A DNA stretch of 64,000 nucleotides from Gammaproteobacteria bacterium (GTDB lineage: Bacteria; Pseudomonadota; Gammaproteobacteria; Arenicellales; Arenicellaceae), in NCBI GenBank assembly GCA_013002025.1, contig JABDKW010000003.1, positions 22,994-86,993 on the forward strand, read 5' to 3'. Below the pieces are notes generated by a model. That model did no database searches. It saw only the letters and a list, made by a program, of their open reading frames with translations, and was not told the origin of the DNA. Within the stretch, counting starts at the first letter, position 1; each line of letters opens with the position of its first letter. Position numbers and translations under genes: made by a program. Positions 44,415-54,008 of the stretch are shown piece by piece.

Positions 44415-45191
44415 ATGACCAATAGCACCGACAGCACCGACAAACCCGATCCGAAACAAACACATTTCGGTTTTAAGCAGGTTAACGCCAAAGACAAAGA
44501 AAATCTGGTGGCGGGTGTGTTTCGTTCTGTGGCTGATGACTACGATGTCATGAACGATGCCATGTCGCTGGGTGTGCACCGCGCATGGAAGTGGTTCGCC
44601 ATTGCGCAGAGTGGCGTACAAGTCGGTCATAAAGTGCTGGATCTGGCCGCTGGCAGTGGCGATCTGTCGATCAAATTTGCCAACAAGGTCGGCCCGCAAG
44701 GCCGGGTCATCGTGACCGACATTAATCCTGCCATGTTGGAGCAGGGTCGGCGCCGATTAGCGGATGCCGGTTGCGCGGGTAACGTGGATTTTTGTCTGGT
44801 GAACGCTGAGCAACTGCCGTTTGCCGACAATAGCTTTGATTGTATTTCGATAAGTTTTGGCCTGCGCAATGTGACCGATAAAGATCGCGCTTTAAGCGAA
44901 ATGGCTCGATGCCTCAAACCGGGTGGCCGAGCGTTGGTGCTGGAATTTTCCCAACCAACCAATGACACCTTGCGACGCTTATACGACGCCTATTCTTTTA
45001 ATGTGATTCCTCGTCTCGGCGAAATGATTGCCGATGACCGCGACAGTTATCAATACCTGGTCGAGTCGATTCGACAACATCCGCCTCAGGAAGAGTTAAA
45101 AGAGATGATGGCGATGGCGGGTTTTGATAAGGTCCGCTATCACAATCTCACTGGCGGAATCGTTGCACTGCATATCGGCTATAAATATTAG
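44415..45191 (+). CDS. ubiE: ubiquinone/menaquinone methyltransferase UbiE
   Basis: A 258-residue C-methyltransferase of ubiquinone (and, where present, menaquinone) biosynthesis. The leading [20 protein letters not shown] block, SAM motif [14 protein letters not shown] (about 77-89), and the Ubi signature [17 protein letters not shown] are visible. Length typical (251). It is followed by ubiJ and ubiB, in the usual order. Confidence 0.97.
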   Translation: MTNSTDSTDKPDPKQTHFGFKQVNAKDKENLVAGVFRSVADDYDVMNDAMSLGVHRAWKWFAIAQSGVQVGHKVLDLAAGSGDLSIKFANKVGPQGRVIVTDINPAMLEQGRRRLADAGCAGNVDFCLVNAEQLPFADNSFDCISISFGLRNVTDKDRALSEMARCLKPGGRALVLEFSQPTNDTLRRLYDAYSFNVIPRLGEMIADDRDSYQYLVESIRQHPPQEELKEMMAMAGFDKVRYHNLTGGIVALHIGYKY

Positions 45192-45221
45192 TCGTCAATA
45201 CCAGCGCCGCAAACCAATAAG

Positions 45222-45815
45222 ATGTTGTTACAACTGTTCGAGCTCGCCGCCAACAATGCGTTGCAGTACGACCCGTCCACGCGCGTGCGCCTGGAGAAGT
45301 TACGCGGCAAGACAATGGTGCTGACCGTGATGCCGATAAACCAATCGATATCAGTCAGTTCCTTTCCTGAAGGGCTGGAATTTGCCGCACAGATTCCAGA
45401 CGACAGCGATGTTCACTTAACCGCGACCCTGGGTGCACTGATCAAAATCACCCGCGACGGTATGGACGATGCAGACTTGCAGCCTGGCGAGTTAGAAATG
45501 AGTGGCGACCCGATTATCGGGCAACGATTTGCACAGGCGATTGCCGGGCTCGATGTGGATTGGGAAGGCTTGCTGGCAGAACACATGGGCGAAGCGCCAG
45601 CCTACTATTTGAGCCGAGCAGCCGGCACCGCCCGCGATGTGGCACTGGAGTCTCGACAACGTTTCAAGCTGTATTTAAACCGACTGCTCACGGAAGATCT
45701 GCAACTATTGGCGGACAAAGATGATGTCGATGCTTTTTTAGATGAGGTTGATCGACTGCGTGCTGATGCCGATAAGTTGAGCCTCAAACTGAAGCAACTG
45801 CAGAATAGGGCATAG
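45222..45815 (+). CDS. ubiJ: ubiquinone biosynthesis accessory factor UbiJ
   Basis: A 197-residue protein with an SCP2-like sterol-carrier domain (about 10-110) and C-terminal coiled coil. It supports assembly of the Ubi complex by binding hydrophobic intermediates. FEL at the start, the LEFAAQIPDDSDVHLTATLGAL strand and the LEMSGDPIIGQRFAQAI block match UbiJ. Length close to E. coli (201). It begins 30 nt after ubiE and ends 12 nt before ubiB. Confidence 0.93.
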   Translation: MLLQLFELAANNALQYDPSTRVRLEKLRGKTMVLTVMPINQSISVSSFPEGLEFAAQIPDDSDVHLTATLGALIKITRDGMDDADLQPGELEMSGDPIIGQRFAQAIAGLDVDWEGLLAEHMGEAPAYYLSRAAGTARDVALESRQRFKLYLNRLLTEDLQLLADKDDVDAFLDEVDRLRADADKLSLKLKQLQNRA

Positions 45816-45827
45816 GCGGGTATTTAA

Positions 45828-47528
45828 ATGGACAAGGCCATCGACAACCGGCGCGCCTCCATCGGCAGGCTGCTGCAGATTCGCCGCGTGGTGCGCAAGT
45901 ACCAATTGGTGGCCCTGTTAGAGCAGCTTAACCTGTCTCAAAAAGCCCGCTGGACAATCCGGCTGTTGCTGGGCAGAGCAGACCAGCCTCTAACAGATAG
46001 GGGCCGCAATATCCGTCAGGCCCTGGAAGAGTTGGGCCCAGTGTTTATTAAGTTTGGCCAGGCCCTGTCAACCCGCCCCGATCTCTTACCTGCTGACATC
46101 GCCATGCAGTTGACCAAATTGCAGGACGACGTACCGCCTATCGAAGGGCAGCAGGCAATCGAGATTATTCGGGCCGCGTATAACAGTGAATTCGATCAAA
46201 TATTTGAGTCGGTTGACGCCACGCCGATGGCATCGGCCTCTGTGGCACAGGTACACGCAGCTACGCTACGGAAAGGCAATGCGCTGCCCGGCAAAAACGG
46301 TGTCGCCAGCCGCGAGGTAATCGTCAAAGTGTTGCGCCCCGGCATTGAGGCCGTCATCGACAGCGATTTATCTGTGATGTATCGACTGGCCGGCTTGCTA
46401 CAAAAGCACTGGGCACGGGGTGAGCAATTCAAACCGCTGGATATAATCCGCGAATATGACCACACCATTCATGACGAACTTGATCTGCGCACCGAAGCTG
46501 CCAATTGCGCTCGCATGGGGGCAAATTTTGCTGACCGCGATATTATTTATGTGCCCTTAGTGTATTGGGATTACACACATTGGAATGTCACCGTTATGGA
46601 GCGCATCTATGGCACATCGATCCGTGAATTTGATCGCCTGCGCGAACTGGGCCACGATTTAGCGCAACTTGCCAACGATGGTGTGGAGGTGTTTTTTAAG
46701 CAAGCCTTTGAAGATAATTTTTTCCACGCCGACATGCACCCGGGCAATATTTTTGTATCGGAGCAAGGCAAATGGATTGCCGTGGATTTTGGCATCATGG
46801 GCACACTCAATGAACAGGACAAGCAGTATCTCGGAGAGATGTTGTTAGGGTTCTTTAATCGCGATTACCGCAGCATCGCTGACGCGCACCTGCGTGCGCA
46901 ATGGGTTCCGTCACACACGCGGGTGGAGGAGTTTGAAACCGCCATTCGCACAGTGTGTGAACCTATTTTTGCCAAACCCATCAGTGAAATATCTTTTGGC
47001 AAGGTGTTACTGCAACTGTTCCAGACGGTGCGCCGATTTGAAATTCCGGTACAACCACAATTAGTGCTGTTGTATAAAACCCTGCTCAATATCGAAGGCC
47101 TGGGGCGACAATTGTACCCACAGTTAAATCTATGGGATACCGCCAAACCGTTCCTGGAAAAGTGGATGGCGGATCAGCATTCGCCACAAGCTTTGTTGAA
47201 CGATTTTAAACGCGACTGGCCCCGTTGGCGTGCGCTACTGCCAAAGCTGCCGCAGATGCTGGAACAATTTGCGGAGCAACAAGGCGACTCCGCCAAGGAG
47301 CTCGAGCAATTAAAGCAGCGCATTGCAGCGTCTGCTGAGAGAACACAGCATCATCAAACGCAACGATGCGTTGGCCTGATTGTGTCCGGCGCAGGCCTGA
47401 CTGTATTGTTGCTGTCGCACTGGCAAGTATTGGGTAGCGGCAGCGCGCTTGCTGCAGGATTGATTTATAGCGCCCCCTGGGCGCTGGCGGGCGGCTTACT
47501 GTGGGCCGCACTGCATAATCGCCGCTAA
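45828..47528 (+). CDS. ubiB: ubiquinone biosynthesis kinase-like protein UbiB
   Basis: A 566-residue atypical protein kinase-like (ABC1/ADCK) membrane protein required for ubiquinone synthesis. The KxGQ motif appears as FIKFGQALSTRPDLLP (about 72-87), the Ala-rich loop as ASASVAQVH, and the catalytic-like region as HADMHPGNIFVS and AVDFGIMG. Two C-terminal transmembrane helices follow (about 514-530 and 540-560). Length typical (546). A strong hairpin lies 15 nt downstream. Confidence 0.97.
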   Translation: MDKAIDNRRASIGRLLQIRRVVRKYQLVALLEQLNLSQKARWTIRLLLGRADQPLTDRGRNIRQALEELGPVFIKFGQALSTRPDLLPADIAMQLTKLQDDVPPIEGQQAIEIIRAAYNSEFDQIFESVDATPMASASVAQVHAATLRKGNALPGKNGVASREVIVKVLRPGIEAVIDSDLSVMYRLAGLLQKHWARGEQFKPLDIIREYDHTIHDELDLRTEAANCARMGANFADRDIIYVPLVYWDYTHWNVTVMERIYGTSIREFDRLRELGHDLAQLANDGVEVFFKQAFEDNFFHADMHPGNIFVSEQGKWIAVDFGIMGTLNEQDKQYLGEMLLGFFNRDYRSIADAHLRAQWVPSHTRVEEFETAIRTVCEPIFAKPISEISFGKVLLQLFQTVRRFEIPVQPQLVLLYKTLLNIEGLGRQLYPQLNLWDTAKPFLEKWMADQHSPQALLNDFKRDWPRWRALLPKLPQMLEQFAEQQGDSAKELEQLKQRIAASAERTQHHQTQRCVGLIVSGAGLTVLLLSHWQVLGSGSALAAGLIYSAPWALAGGLLWAALHNRR

Positions 47529-47542
47529 GTGCCCGTTTTAGG

Positions 47543-47569
47543 TTAAACGCGGTTTTACCGTGTTTAACG
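47543..47569 (+). other. strong hairpin downstream of ubiB, no U-tract
   Basis: GTTAAACGCGGT (47543-47554) pairs with ACCGTGTTTAAC (47558-47569) across a TTT loop; one G-T wobble, otherwise perfect, 12 bp. No run of Ts follows, so it is not a standard intrinsic terminator; it may be an RNA-processing or stabilising hairpin at the end of the ubi operon. Confidence 0.55.
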
Positions 47570-47688
47570 AAGCTGCAGTTGCGCTGCGACAGGGCAAGCG
47601 TGTATCTTGATGCCGCGCTGGCGTAAGTGAATACATAGCCGGCAATGACCACCAACCAGTTATAACCTCTATCGAGGTAGGAGAAACC

Positions 47689-48162
47689 ATGGGACTATTT
47701 GACTTTGCAGCCGATATCGGCAAAAGCGTGTTTGGTATTGGGGATGCCAACGCGGGCGAAAAAATTAAACAGGAAATTGAAGAAAACAACCCCGGCGTAA
47801 GCGGCCTGGAAGTGAGCATGGAAGGCGATGTATGCAGCATTAGCGGCACCTGCGACTCGGTAGTCGCCCGGGAAAAAGTCATCTTGATGGCGGGTAATAT
47901 GAAGGGCGTGGGCTCGGTCAATGTCGACGGGCTGAAAGGTGGAGACATAACCGCGACGGCCCAAGCGACCGAAGCTCCGCAAGCTGACGCCGCAGCCGAG
48001 ACCGAGTTCTACACAATACAAAGTGGCGACACTTTGTGGGCCATTGCAGCCAAATTTCTTGGCAATGGCAGCAAATATACTGAAATATTCGAGGCTAACC
48101 GCGAAGTAATTCAGGACCCGGACAAGATTTTTCCGGGCCAGAAAATCCGCATTCCGCGTTAA
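47689..48162 (+). CDS. BON-LysM protein (Kbp/YgaU-like)
   Basis: A 157-residue cytoplasmic protein with a BON domain (about 25-85; KIKQEIEENNPGVSGLEVSMEGD) and a C-terminal LysM domain (about 108-155; YTIQSGDTLWAIAAKFLG). Matches E. coli Kbp/YgaU (149), a potassium-binding protein; its LysM name notwithstanding, no signal peptide is present. An AGG-rich RBS precedes the ATG. A strong terminator follows. Confidence 0.92.
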   Translation: MGLFDFAADIGKSVFGIGDANAGEKIKQEIEENNPGVSGLEVSMEGDVCSISGTCDSVVAREKVILMAGNMKGVGSVNVDGLKGGDITATAQATEAPQADAAAETEFYTIQSGDTLWAIAAKFLGNGSKYTEIFEANREVIQDPDKIFPGQKIRIPR

Positions 48163-48185
48163 GCCCGCGATACAAGCAGTACCGG

Positions 48186-48214
48186 AAAACAGCCCCAAGT
48201 GGGCTGTTTTTTTT
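48186..48214 (+). terminator. intrinsic terminator of the BON-LysM gene
   Basis: AACAGCCC (48188-48195) pairs with GGGCTGTT (48201-48208) around a 5-nt loop, extendable by A-U pairs, followed by eight Ts (48207-48214). Confidence 0.95.
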
Positions 48215-48281
48215 GCATTACGGTAGCTCCAGATGTCACTGGTATTCGCTTGAAATGCCCTTATTAACTACCTATACTTCA

Positions 48282-48306
48282 ATTCCCGAGTAAATTACTC
48301 GGAAAT
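48282..48306. promoter_or_regulatory. 25-bp palindrome, likely IscR-type operator of the suf operon
   Basis: CCGAGTAAATTACTCGG at 48286-48302 is a perfect 17-bp palindrome; with the flanking AT pairs (48282-48284 with 48304-48306) and a single mismatch it spans 25 bp, the length of the IscR type 1 site. It lies 42 bp upstream of the Rrf2-family gene, so autorepression by the holo-regulator is likely. Confidence 0.7.
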
Positions 48307-48347
48307 AACCCAAGCCCGCAGTTGAATCGCGCTAAATTGACACTCTG

Positions 48348-48815
48348 ATGAAACTCACCACCAAAGGTCGCTACGCAGTTACCGCCATGATGGATCTGGC
48401 CTTACACGCCAGAATCGGGCGCGTGTCGCTGGCCGATATTGCTGAACGGCAGAATATCTCTCTGGCCTATCTGGAGCAGTTATTCAGAAGCCTGCGTAAA
48501 GCGGGCCTGGTGAACGCCGTGCGCGGCGCCAAAGGCGGCTATATGCTGGCCCGTGAAGACAAAAACATTTCGTTGGCCGATATCCTCATTGCATCCGATG
48601 AAGAAATTAATATGGCTTGTGGTGGTGGTAGCGGCTGCAGCGACTCACAGCCCTGCTTAACACATAATCTTTGGAGCCAATTGAGCGCTGAATTTTTTGA
48701 GTTTCTGAATAATAAAAAACTCAGCGACCTGGTGCGTTCACGTGATGTGCAAACCATGGCCACACAGCAGGACATCACCGTGATCGGTGATATTCCGATC
48801 CAGCTAAACCCATAA
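48348..48815 (+). CDS. Rrf2-family Fe-S regulator, IscR-type
   Basis: A 155-residue winged-helix regulator. The helix-turn-helix is MKLTTKGRYAVTAMMDLALHA ... LADIAERQNISLAYLEQLFRSLRKAGLV, and the cluster motif CGGGSGCSDSQPCLTH (about 92-107) has the C-x5-C-x5-C-x2-H spacing of IscR, including the final His. It therefore probably binds a 2Fe-2S cluster and senses Fe-S supply. It heads the suf operon, with sufB 30 nt later. Gene naming as iscR or sufR is a choice of convention. Confidence 0.92.
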   Translation: MKLTTKGRYAVTAMMDLALHARIGRVSLADIAERQNISLAYLEQLFRSLRKAGLVNAVRGAKGGYMLAREDKNISLADILIASDEEINMACGGGSGCSDSQPCLTHNLWSQLSAEFFEFLNNKKLSDLVRSRDVQTMATQQDITVIGDIPIQLNP

Positions 48816-48845
48816 GCGTAGCCGTCGCTGAAAGCGACTATTAAT

Positions 48846-50300
48846 ATGACTGAAGTAGTTGAAAAAAATCGAGACCTGAAAGAGCTGGTCAAACGAGAGT
48901 ATAAAGAGGGCTTTGTCACAGACATTGAGTCCGATACCCTGCCGCCCGGGCTCAACGAAGATGTGGTTCGTATTATTTCGGCCAAAAAGAACGAGCCTGA
49001 ATTCATGCTGGAGTACCGGCTTAAAGCATTCCGCCGCTGGCAAAAAATGCGCGAACCCGAATGGGCGCATATCGACTACCCGAAAATTGATTTTCAGGAT
49101 ATTTCATACTATTCAGCGCCTAAGGAAATGCCCAAGCTCGAAAGCCTCGATCAGGTCGACCCCAAGTTGCTCGAGACCTATGAAAAATTAGGTATCCCGC
49201 TGGAAGAGCAAAAAATGCTGGCCAATGTCGCGGTAGATGCGGTATTCGATTCTGTGTCAGTGCGCACCACCTTTCGCGAAACCCTGTCAGCGGCGGGGGT
49301 GATTTTTATGCCCATTTCTGAGGCCGTGCACGAACACCCTGACTTGGTGAAAAAATATTTGAGTAGTGTGGTACCCGTTCAGGACAACTATTACGCAGCT
49401 CTCAACTCCGCGGTATTCAGTGACGGGTCGTTTGTATACATCCCCAAAGGGGTACGATGCCCGATGGAGCTGTCCACCTATTTTCGTATCAACGAAATGA
49501 ACACCGGCCAGTTTGAGCGCACGCTGATTATTGCTGAAGAGGGCAGTTACGTAAGCTATCTGGAAGGCTGCACAGCGCCGCAGCGCGATGAAAATCAATT
49601 GCATGCGGCGGTGGTTGAGTTAGTCGCTCACAAAGACGCTGAGATAAAGTATTCCACAGTGCAGAACTGGTATCCCGGCGATGAAAATGGCAAAGGCGGA
49701 ATCTACAACTTTGTAACCAAGCGTGGCTTGTGCAAAGAAGACGGCGCCAAAATTTCGTGGACCCAGGTTGAAACTGGCTCAGCCATTACCTGGAAATACC
49801 CCAGCGTTGTATTGCAGGGAGATAATACGGTGGGTGAATTTTATTCAGTCGCATTAACCCACAACAAGCAGCAGGCTGATACCGGCACCAAAATGATTCA
49901 CATGGGCAAAAACACGTCCAGCACCATCATTTCCAAAGGGATCTCCGCCGGGCATGGCCAAAACAGCTATCGCGGTCTGGTAAAAATTCTCAAAGGTGCG
50001 GACAACGCGCGTAACTTTTCGCAGTGCGATTCTCTGTTAATGGGCGATCGCTGCGGCGCGCATACTTTTCCTTACGTTGAAGTACAGAATCCTACTGCAA
50101 ATCTTGAGCATGAGGCGACCACTTCAAAAATTTCAGATGATCAGTTGTTCTACCTGATGCAACGCGGTCTGTCTGAAGAAGCCGCGGTCTCAATGATCGT
50201 TAACGGCTTCTGCAAAGAAGTGTTCCGCGAACTGCCGATGGAGTTCGCTGTTGAAGCACAAAAACTATTAGACGTGTCCCTGGAAGGGGCGGTGGGATAA
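48846..50300 (+). CDS. sufB: Fe-S cluster assembly protein SufB
   Basis: A 484-residue SufB, scaffold of the SufBC2D complex. The beta-helix core with conserved [14 protein letters not shown] (about 232-245) and the C-terminal [11 protein letters not shown] (about 393-403) carry the conserved cysteines. Length typical (495). The family-like start is the ATG at 48846. Confidence 0.97.
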   Translation: MTEVVEKNRDLKELVKREYKEGFVTDIESDTLPPGLNEDVVRIISAKKNEPEFMLEYRLKAFRRWQKMREPEWAHIDYPKIDFQDISYYSAPKEMPKLESLDQVDPKLLETYEKLGIPLEEQKMLANVAVDAVFDSVSVRTTFRETLSAAGVIFMPISEAVHEHPDLVKKYLSSVVPVQDNYYAALNSAVFSDGSFVYIPKGVRCPMELSTYFRINEMNTGQFERTLIIAEEGSYVSYLEGCTAPQRDENQLHAAVVELVAHKDAEIKYSTVQNWYPGDENGKGGIYNFVTKRGLCKEDGAKISWTQVETGSAITWKYPSVVLQGDNTVGEFYSVALTHNKQQADTGTKMIHMGKNTSSTIISKGISAGHGQNSYRGLVKILKGADNARNFSQCDSLLMGDRCGAHTFPYVEVQNPTANLEHEATTSKISDDQLFYLMQRGLSEEAAVSMIVNGFCKEVFRELPMEFAVEAQKLLDVSLEGAVG

Positions 50301-50305
50301 GTATT

Positions 50306-51064
50306 ATGTTATCAGTTAAAAATTTGCACGCCTCGGTGTTCGACACACCCATCCTTAAAGGCTTAAATCTGGAAGTTAATGCCGGTGAGGTGCATGCCAT
50401 TATGGGGCCCAATGGGTCCGGCAAGAGCACTCTGGCCAATGTGGTTGCAGGCCGACCAGGTTATGAAATTACCGAAGGTACTGTGGAGTATCAGGGTAAA
50501 GATATCCGCGAGATGGATGCCAGCGAGCGCGCCGGTGAAGGCGTGTTTCTGGCCTTTCAGTATCCGGTGGAAATTCCCGGCGTCAGTAATATGGCCATGT
50601 TAAAAGCGGCCATCAACTCCTTGCGAAAATACCGTGGCGAGGGCGAAATGCCGGCCGCCGAATTTCTGCAGTTGATCAAAGAGAAGGCCGCGCTGGTGGA
50701 AATGAAACAGGAGCTTCTTAAGCGCTCGGTAAATGAGGGCTTTTCTGGTGGCGAAAAAAAGCGTAATGAGATTCTCCAGATGGCGATGCTCGAACCCACT
50801 CTGGCGCTGCTCGATGAAACCGATTCCGGCCTGGACATTGATGCATTAAAAATCGTTTCCAAGGGCGTCAATGCGCTACGCTCACCCGAGCGCGCCATGG
50901 TGTTAGTCACGCACTATCAGCGCTTACTCGACTATATTGTGCCGGATTACGTACACGTATTGTCCGATGGCAAAATTGTTAAATCCGGCGACAAATCCCT
51001 GGCGCTTGAATTGGAAGAGAAGGGCTACAGTTGGATAGAGCAAGAACTGCAGCAGGCCAGCTAA
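50306..51064 (+). CDS. sufC: Fe-S assembly ATPase SufC
   Basis: A 252-residue ABC-type ATPase. Walker [10 protein letters not shown] at 34-42, signature SGGEKKRNE, Walker [13 protein letters not shown], and H-loop VTHYQR. Length typical (248). Ends with TAA that overlaps the ATG of sufD by one base. Confidence 0.97.
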   Translation: MLSVKNLHASVFDTPILKGLNLEVNAGEVHAIMGPNGSGKSTLANVVAGRPGYEITEGTVEYQGKDIREMDASERAGEGVFLAFQYPVEIPGVSNMAMLKAAINSLRKYRGEGEMPAAEFLQLIKEKAALVEMKQELLKRSVNEGFSGGEKKRNEILQMAMLEPTLALLDETDSGLDIDALKIVSKGVNALRSPERAMVLVTHYQRLLDYIVPDYVHVLSDGKIVKSGDKSLALELEEKGYSWIEQELQQAS

Positions 51065-52383
51065 TGAGTATCGCAGCAGATCAAACACAAAGCTGGCTGG
51101 ATCAGCACCCCGGCGCACCGCTGGCTGGCGCGGGCGCTAGCTGGCTGGATTCAGCGCGAGCCAATGCGCTGGCCCTGTTTGAGCGGATCGGCCTGCCTGG
51201 CGTGCGTGATGAACAGTGGCGCTACACAAATTTACGGGCGCTGAAAAGCAAGCTTTATCAACCAGCCGCTAACTCGCAATCCGATTGGTCGCTACCCGAA
51301 AGCGATCATCCAAGGTTTGTTTTGGTCGATGGCGTTTATAACGCCGGGTTATCTAACCTTGAGGGCGTGGCAAAGGGCGTACAATTTATGCCTCTTGATG
51401 ACGCCGTGGCGGACTCACGCTTTGATCTGGAAACCCGTTTCGGCAGTACATTGCCAGCGCAACAGCATGGCTTTAGTGCACTGAACACCGCCTATTGTCA
51501 GGGCGGGTATGTGCTCATGCTTGGTGCAGGTGCGACCAGTAAGTCGCCGCTGGAGGTGTTGTTTTTAAACAGCGCGACGGATTCCACTGCCGACGCCAGC
51601 GCGATCAGTCACACGCGTAATTTCATTATTGCCGACGCTAATTCACAGTGCACGGTTATCGAGCGACATCAGGGGACCGATGGCAGTGTGTATCTGCACA
51701 ATACGATTACCGAAATAATCGCCGGCGATAATGCACACATTGATCATTACAAAATACAGCAGGACTCCTGCGATGCTTTTCACATTGGTGGTGTGTTTAT
51801 TGAACAAGCCCGCAGCGCACAGGTCAAAACGCATAATCTGGCGCTCGGCGGGCTGGTGGCGCGCAATGATGTGCGTGCGTCTCTGTCTGGTGAGGGTGCA
51901 CATATCGAAATGAACGGTCTGGTGTTTGGGCGCGGTCGACAACATGTGGATAATCACACCGAAGTGGTGCACGCAGTGCCACATTGTACCAGCGACGAAT
52001 ACTATCGCTCGGTACTGGACGACCAGTCCCGCAGCGTATTTCGTGGTCGCATCATCGTGGCACAGGACGCGCAACAGACCAATGCCGAACAACAGAACAA
52101 TAATTTGTTACTGTCTGCCGGCGCAGAAGCGGATACCAAGCCGCAACTGGAAATCTATGCCGATGATGTGCAATGCTCGCATGGCGCCACGGTTGGTCAG
52201 CTCGACCCTAAGTCGCTGTTCTACCTGAATTCGCGAGGCATTGATACTGAGTCGGCGCGCGCCTTGCTCACATTTGCCTTCGCCAATGAAGTTATCGAGC
52301 GCATTGCAATAGAGAGCGTTCGTGATGAAATGACTCAATTGATTGCCGGTGCCTTGCTTGATGGCATGGAGGAACTATTATGA
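51064..52383 (+). CDS. sufD: Fe-S cluster assembly protein SufD
   Basis: A 439-residue SufD, partner of SufB in the SufBC2D scaffold. The beta-helix region contains AGDNAHIDHYKIQQDS and VFGRGRQHVDNHTEVVH with the conserved His, and the C-terminal CSHGATVGQLDPKSLFYLNSRG. The ATG at 51064 overlaps the sufC stop (TAATG); a TTG further upstream is less likely. Confidence 0.95.
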   Translation: MSIAADQTQSWLDQHPGAPLAGAGASWLDSARANALALFERIGLPGVRDEQWRYTNLRALKSKLYQPAANSQSDWSLPESDHPRFVLVDGVYNAGLSNLEGVAKGVQFMPLDDAVADSRFDLETRFGSTLPAQQHGFSALNTAYCQGGYVLMLGAGATSKSPLEVLFLNSATDSTADASAISHTRNFIIADANSQCTVIERHQGTDGSVYLHNTITEIIAGDNAHIDHYKIQQDSCDAFHIGGVFIEQARSAQVKTHNLALGGLVARNDVRASLSGEGAHIEMNGLVFGRGRQHVDNHTEVVHAVPHCTSDEYYRSVLDDQSRSVFRGRIIVAQDAQQTNAEQQNNNLLLSAGAEADTKPQLEIYADDVQCSHGATVGQLDPKSLFYLNSRGIDTESARALLTFAFANEVIERIAIESVRDEMTQLIAGALLDGMEELL

Positions 52384-53627
52384 ATCTGGCCGCGGCCACT
52401 GCACACAACACGCTCGATGTGGAATCAATCCGTGCTGACTTTCCAGCGCTGCAACAACAGATAAGCGGTCACCCGCTGGCGTATCTGGATAATGGTGCGT
52501 CTACCCAGAAACCAGCCTCAGTGATTGATACAGTGGCGGAGTTTTATCGCCATGATAATGCCAACGTTCATCGTGGTGTACACACCTTGAGCCAGCGCGC
52601 CACAGATCGATTCGAGGCAGCCCGCAGCACGACGCGAAAGTTTATTAACGCCGCCAGTGACACCGAAATTATTTTCACCAGTGGCACCACCGCCGCGATT
52701 AATCTAGTCGCCCACAGTTTCGTTCGGGCGCAATTTAAGCCCGGCGATGAGGTCATCGTATCCATGCTGGAGCATCATTCCAATATCGTACCGTGGCAAT
52801 TATTGGAACAGGAGCTTGGCCTGGTGCTAAAGGTCATCCCCATTAATGAACGTGGTGAACTGGACTACCAGGCCTACCGTAGCCTATTGAGTGAACGCAC
52901 ACGATTGGTGGCGGTCAGCCAGCTATCCAATGCTTTGGGTACCATTACGCCGCTGCAACAAATTATCGATGATGCACACGCGGCTGGCGCTAAAGTGTTA
53001 GTGGACGGTGCACAAGCCGTAGCTCATACACCGGTCGACGTGCAGGCCCTGGATTGTGATTTTTATGCCCTCTCATCACATAAAATATTTGGGCCTACCG
53101 GCGTCGGTGTGTTGTATGGCAAAGAGTCGCTGTTGGACGCCATGCCGCCCTGGCAGGGTGGCGGCGACATGATCAGCGTGGTCAGCTTCAGTGGCACTCA
53201 ATTTAATGAGCTGCCGTTTAAATTTGAGGCTGGCACACCAAATATCGCCGGTGTAATCGGGTTTGCCGCTGCGCTGGATTATGTCAGCGCTGTCGGGCTG
53301 ACCGATATTGCCGCCCATGAAACCCAATTGCTCGAATACGCTACCGGCGAGATGTTGCAGATTGAAGGGTTGCAGGTTATCGGCACCGCGGCCGAGAAAG
53401 CCAGCATTCTGTCGTTCAGAATAGAGGGCGCGCACGCGTCAGATATTGGAACCCTATTAGACCATCAGGGCGTTGCTATTCGAGTGGGGCATCACTGTGC
53501 GATGCCGGTAATGGAATTTTTCGGCCTCAATGCCACTGCCCGCGCGTCGATGGCCATGTATAACAACCGTGCCGATATTGATGCACTGGTGGCCGCAACC
53601 AAAAAAGCCGCTACAATGCTGCGCTAG
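52380..53627 (+). CDS. sufS: cysteine desulfurase SufS
   Basis: A 415-residue PLP enzyme, group II desulfurase. Lys235 in SSHKIFGPTGVG binds PLP; Cys373 in RVGHHCAMPVMEFFG is the active cysteine. It overlaps sufD by 4 nt (ATGA). It delivers sulfur to SufBC2D; the usual SufE or SufU partner is not encoded in this operon. Confidence 0.96.
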   Translation: MNLAAATAHNTLDVESIRADFPALQQQISGHPLAYLDNGASTQKPASVIDTVAEFYRHDNANVHRGVHTLSQRATDRFEAARSTTRKFINAASDTEIIFTSGTTAAINLVAHSFVRAQFKPGDEVIVSMLEHHSNIVPWQLLEQELGLVLKVIPINERGELDYQAYRSLLSERTRLVAVSQLSNALGTITPLQQIIDDAHAAGAKVLVDGAQAVAHTPVDVQALDCDFYALSSHKIFGPTGVGVLYGKESLLDAMPPWQGGGDMISVVSFSGTQFNELPFKFEAGTPNIAGVIGFAAALDYVSAVGLTDIAAHETQLLEYATGEMLQIEGLQVIGTAAEKASILSFRIEGAHASDIGTLLDHQGVAIRVGHHCAMPVMEFFGLNATARASMAMYNNRADIDALVAATKKAATMLR

Positions 53628-53643
53628 CAATCTTGAGATGACA

Positions 53644-53976
53644 ATGACACAACCCGCCAGCCCGCCAAAGCCCGAAGACCTTGAACCGGCTATCATTGAA
53701 GCCCTGAAGACCGTCTATGACCCTGAAATTCCGGTCAATATTTACGATCTCGGGCTAATCTATGGCTTTACTGTAGACGATAATTATTTTGTCGACGTGC
53801 AGATGACCCTCACTGCGCCCGGCTGTCCGGTCGCGGAAACCTTCCCGGGCATCGTCGAGAACGCAGTGAAAAGTGTGGTTGGTGTATCAGACGCACGTGT
53901 GGAGCTTACCTTCGACCCACCGTGGACCATGAACAATATGTCAGAAGAGGCCAAGCTGGACCTCGGCATGATTTAA
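53644..53976 (+). CDS. sufT: SufT / MIP18-family (DUF59) protein
   Basis: A 110-residue protein of the DUF59/MIP18 family: a DPEIPVNIYDLGLIYG core (about 27-42) and TAPGCPVAETFPG with the conserved Cys (about 63). SufT helps maturation of Fe-S proteins. An ATG at 53638 is two codons upstream; the later start has the better spacing to GAG. It sits after sufS with about 16 nt between. Confidence 0.9.
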   Translation: MTQPASPPKPEDLEPAIIEALKTVYDPEIPVNIYDLGLIYGFTVDDNYFVDVQMTLTAPGCPVAETFPGIVENAVKSVVGVSDARVELTFDPPWTMNNMSEEAKLDLGMI

Positions 53977-54008
53977 GCCCCCTTGGGTACTATTGCCGGA
54001 GATTTGCG

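Noticed and set aside
43986..44699. 237-codon open frame on the minus strand opposite the DUF971 gene and ubiE
   Set aside because: It is fully antisense to two well-supported genes, has no ribosome-binding site or family motif, and its composition follows from the codon use of the genes on the other strand.
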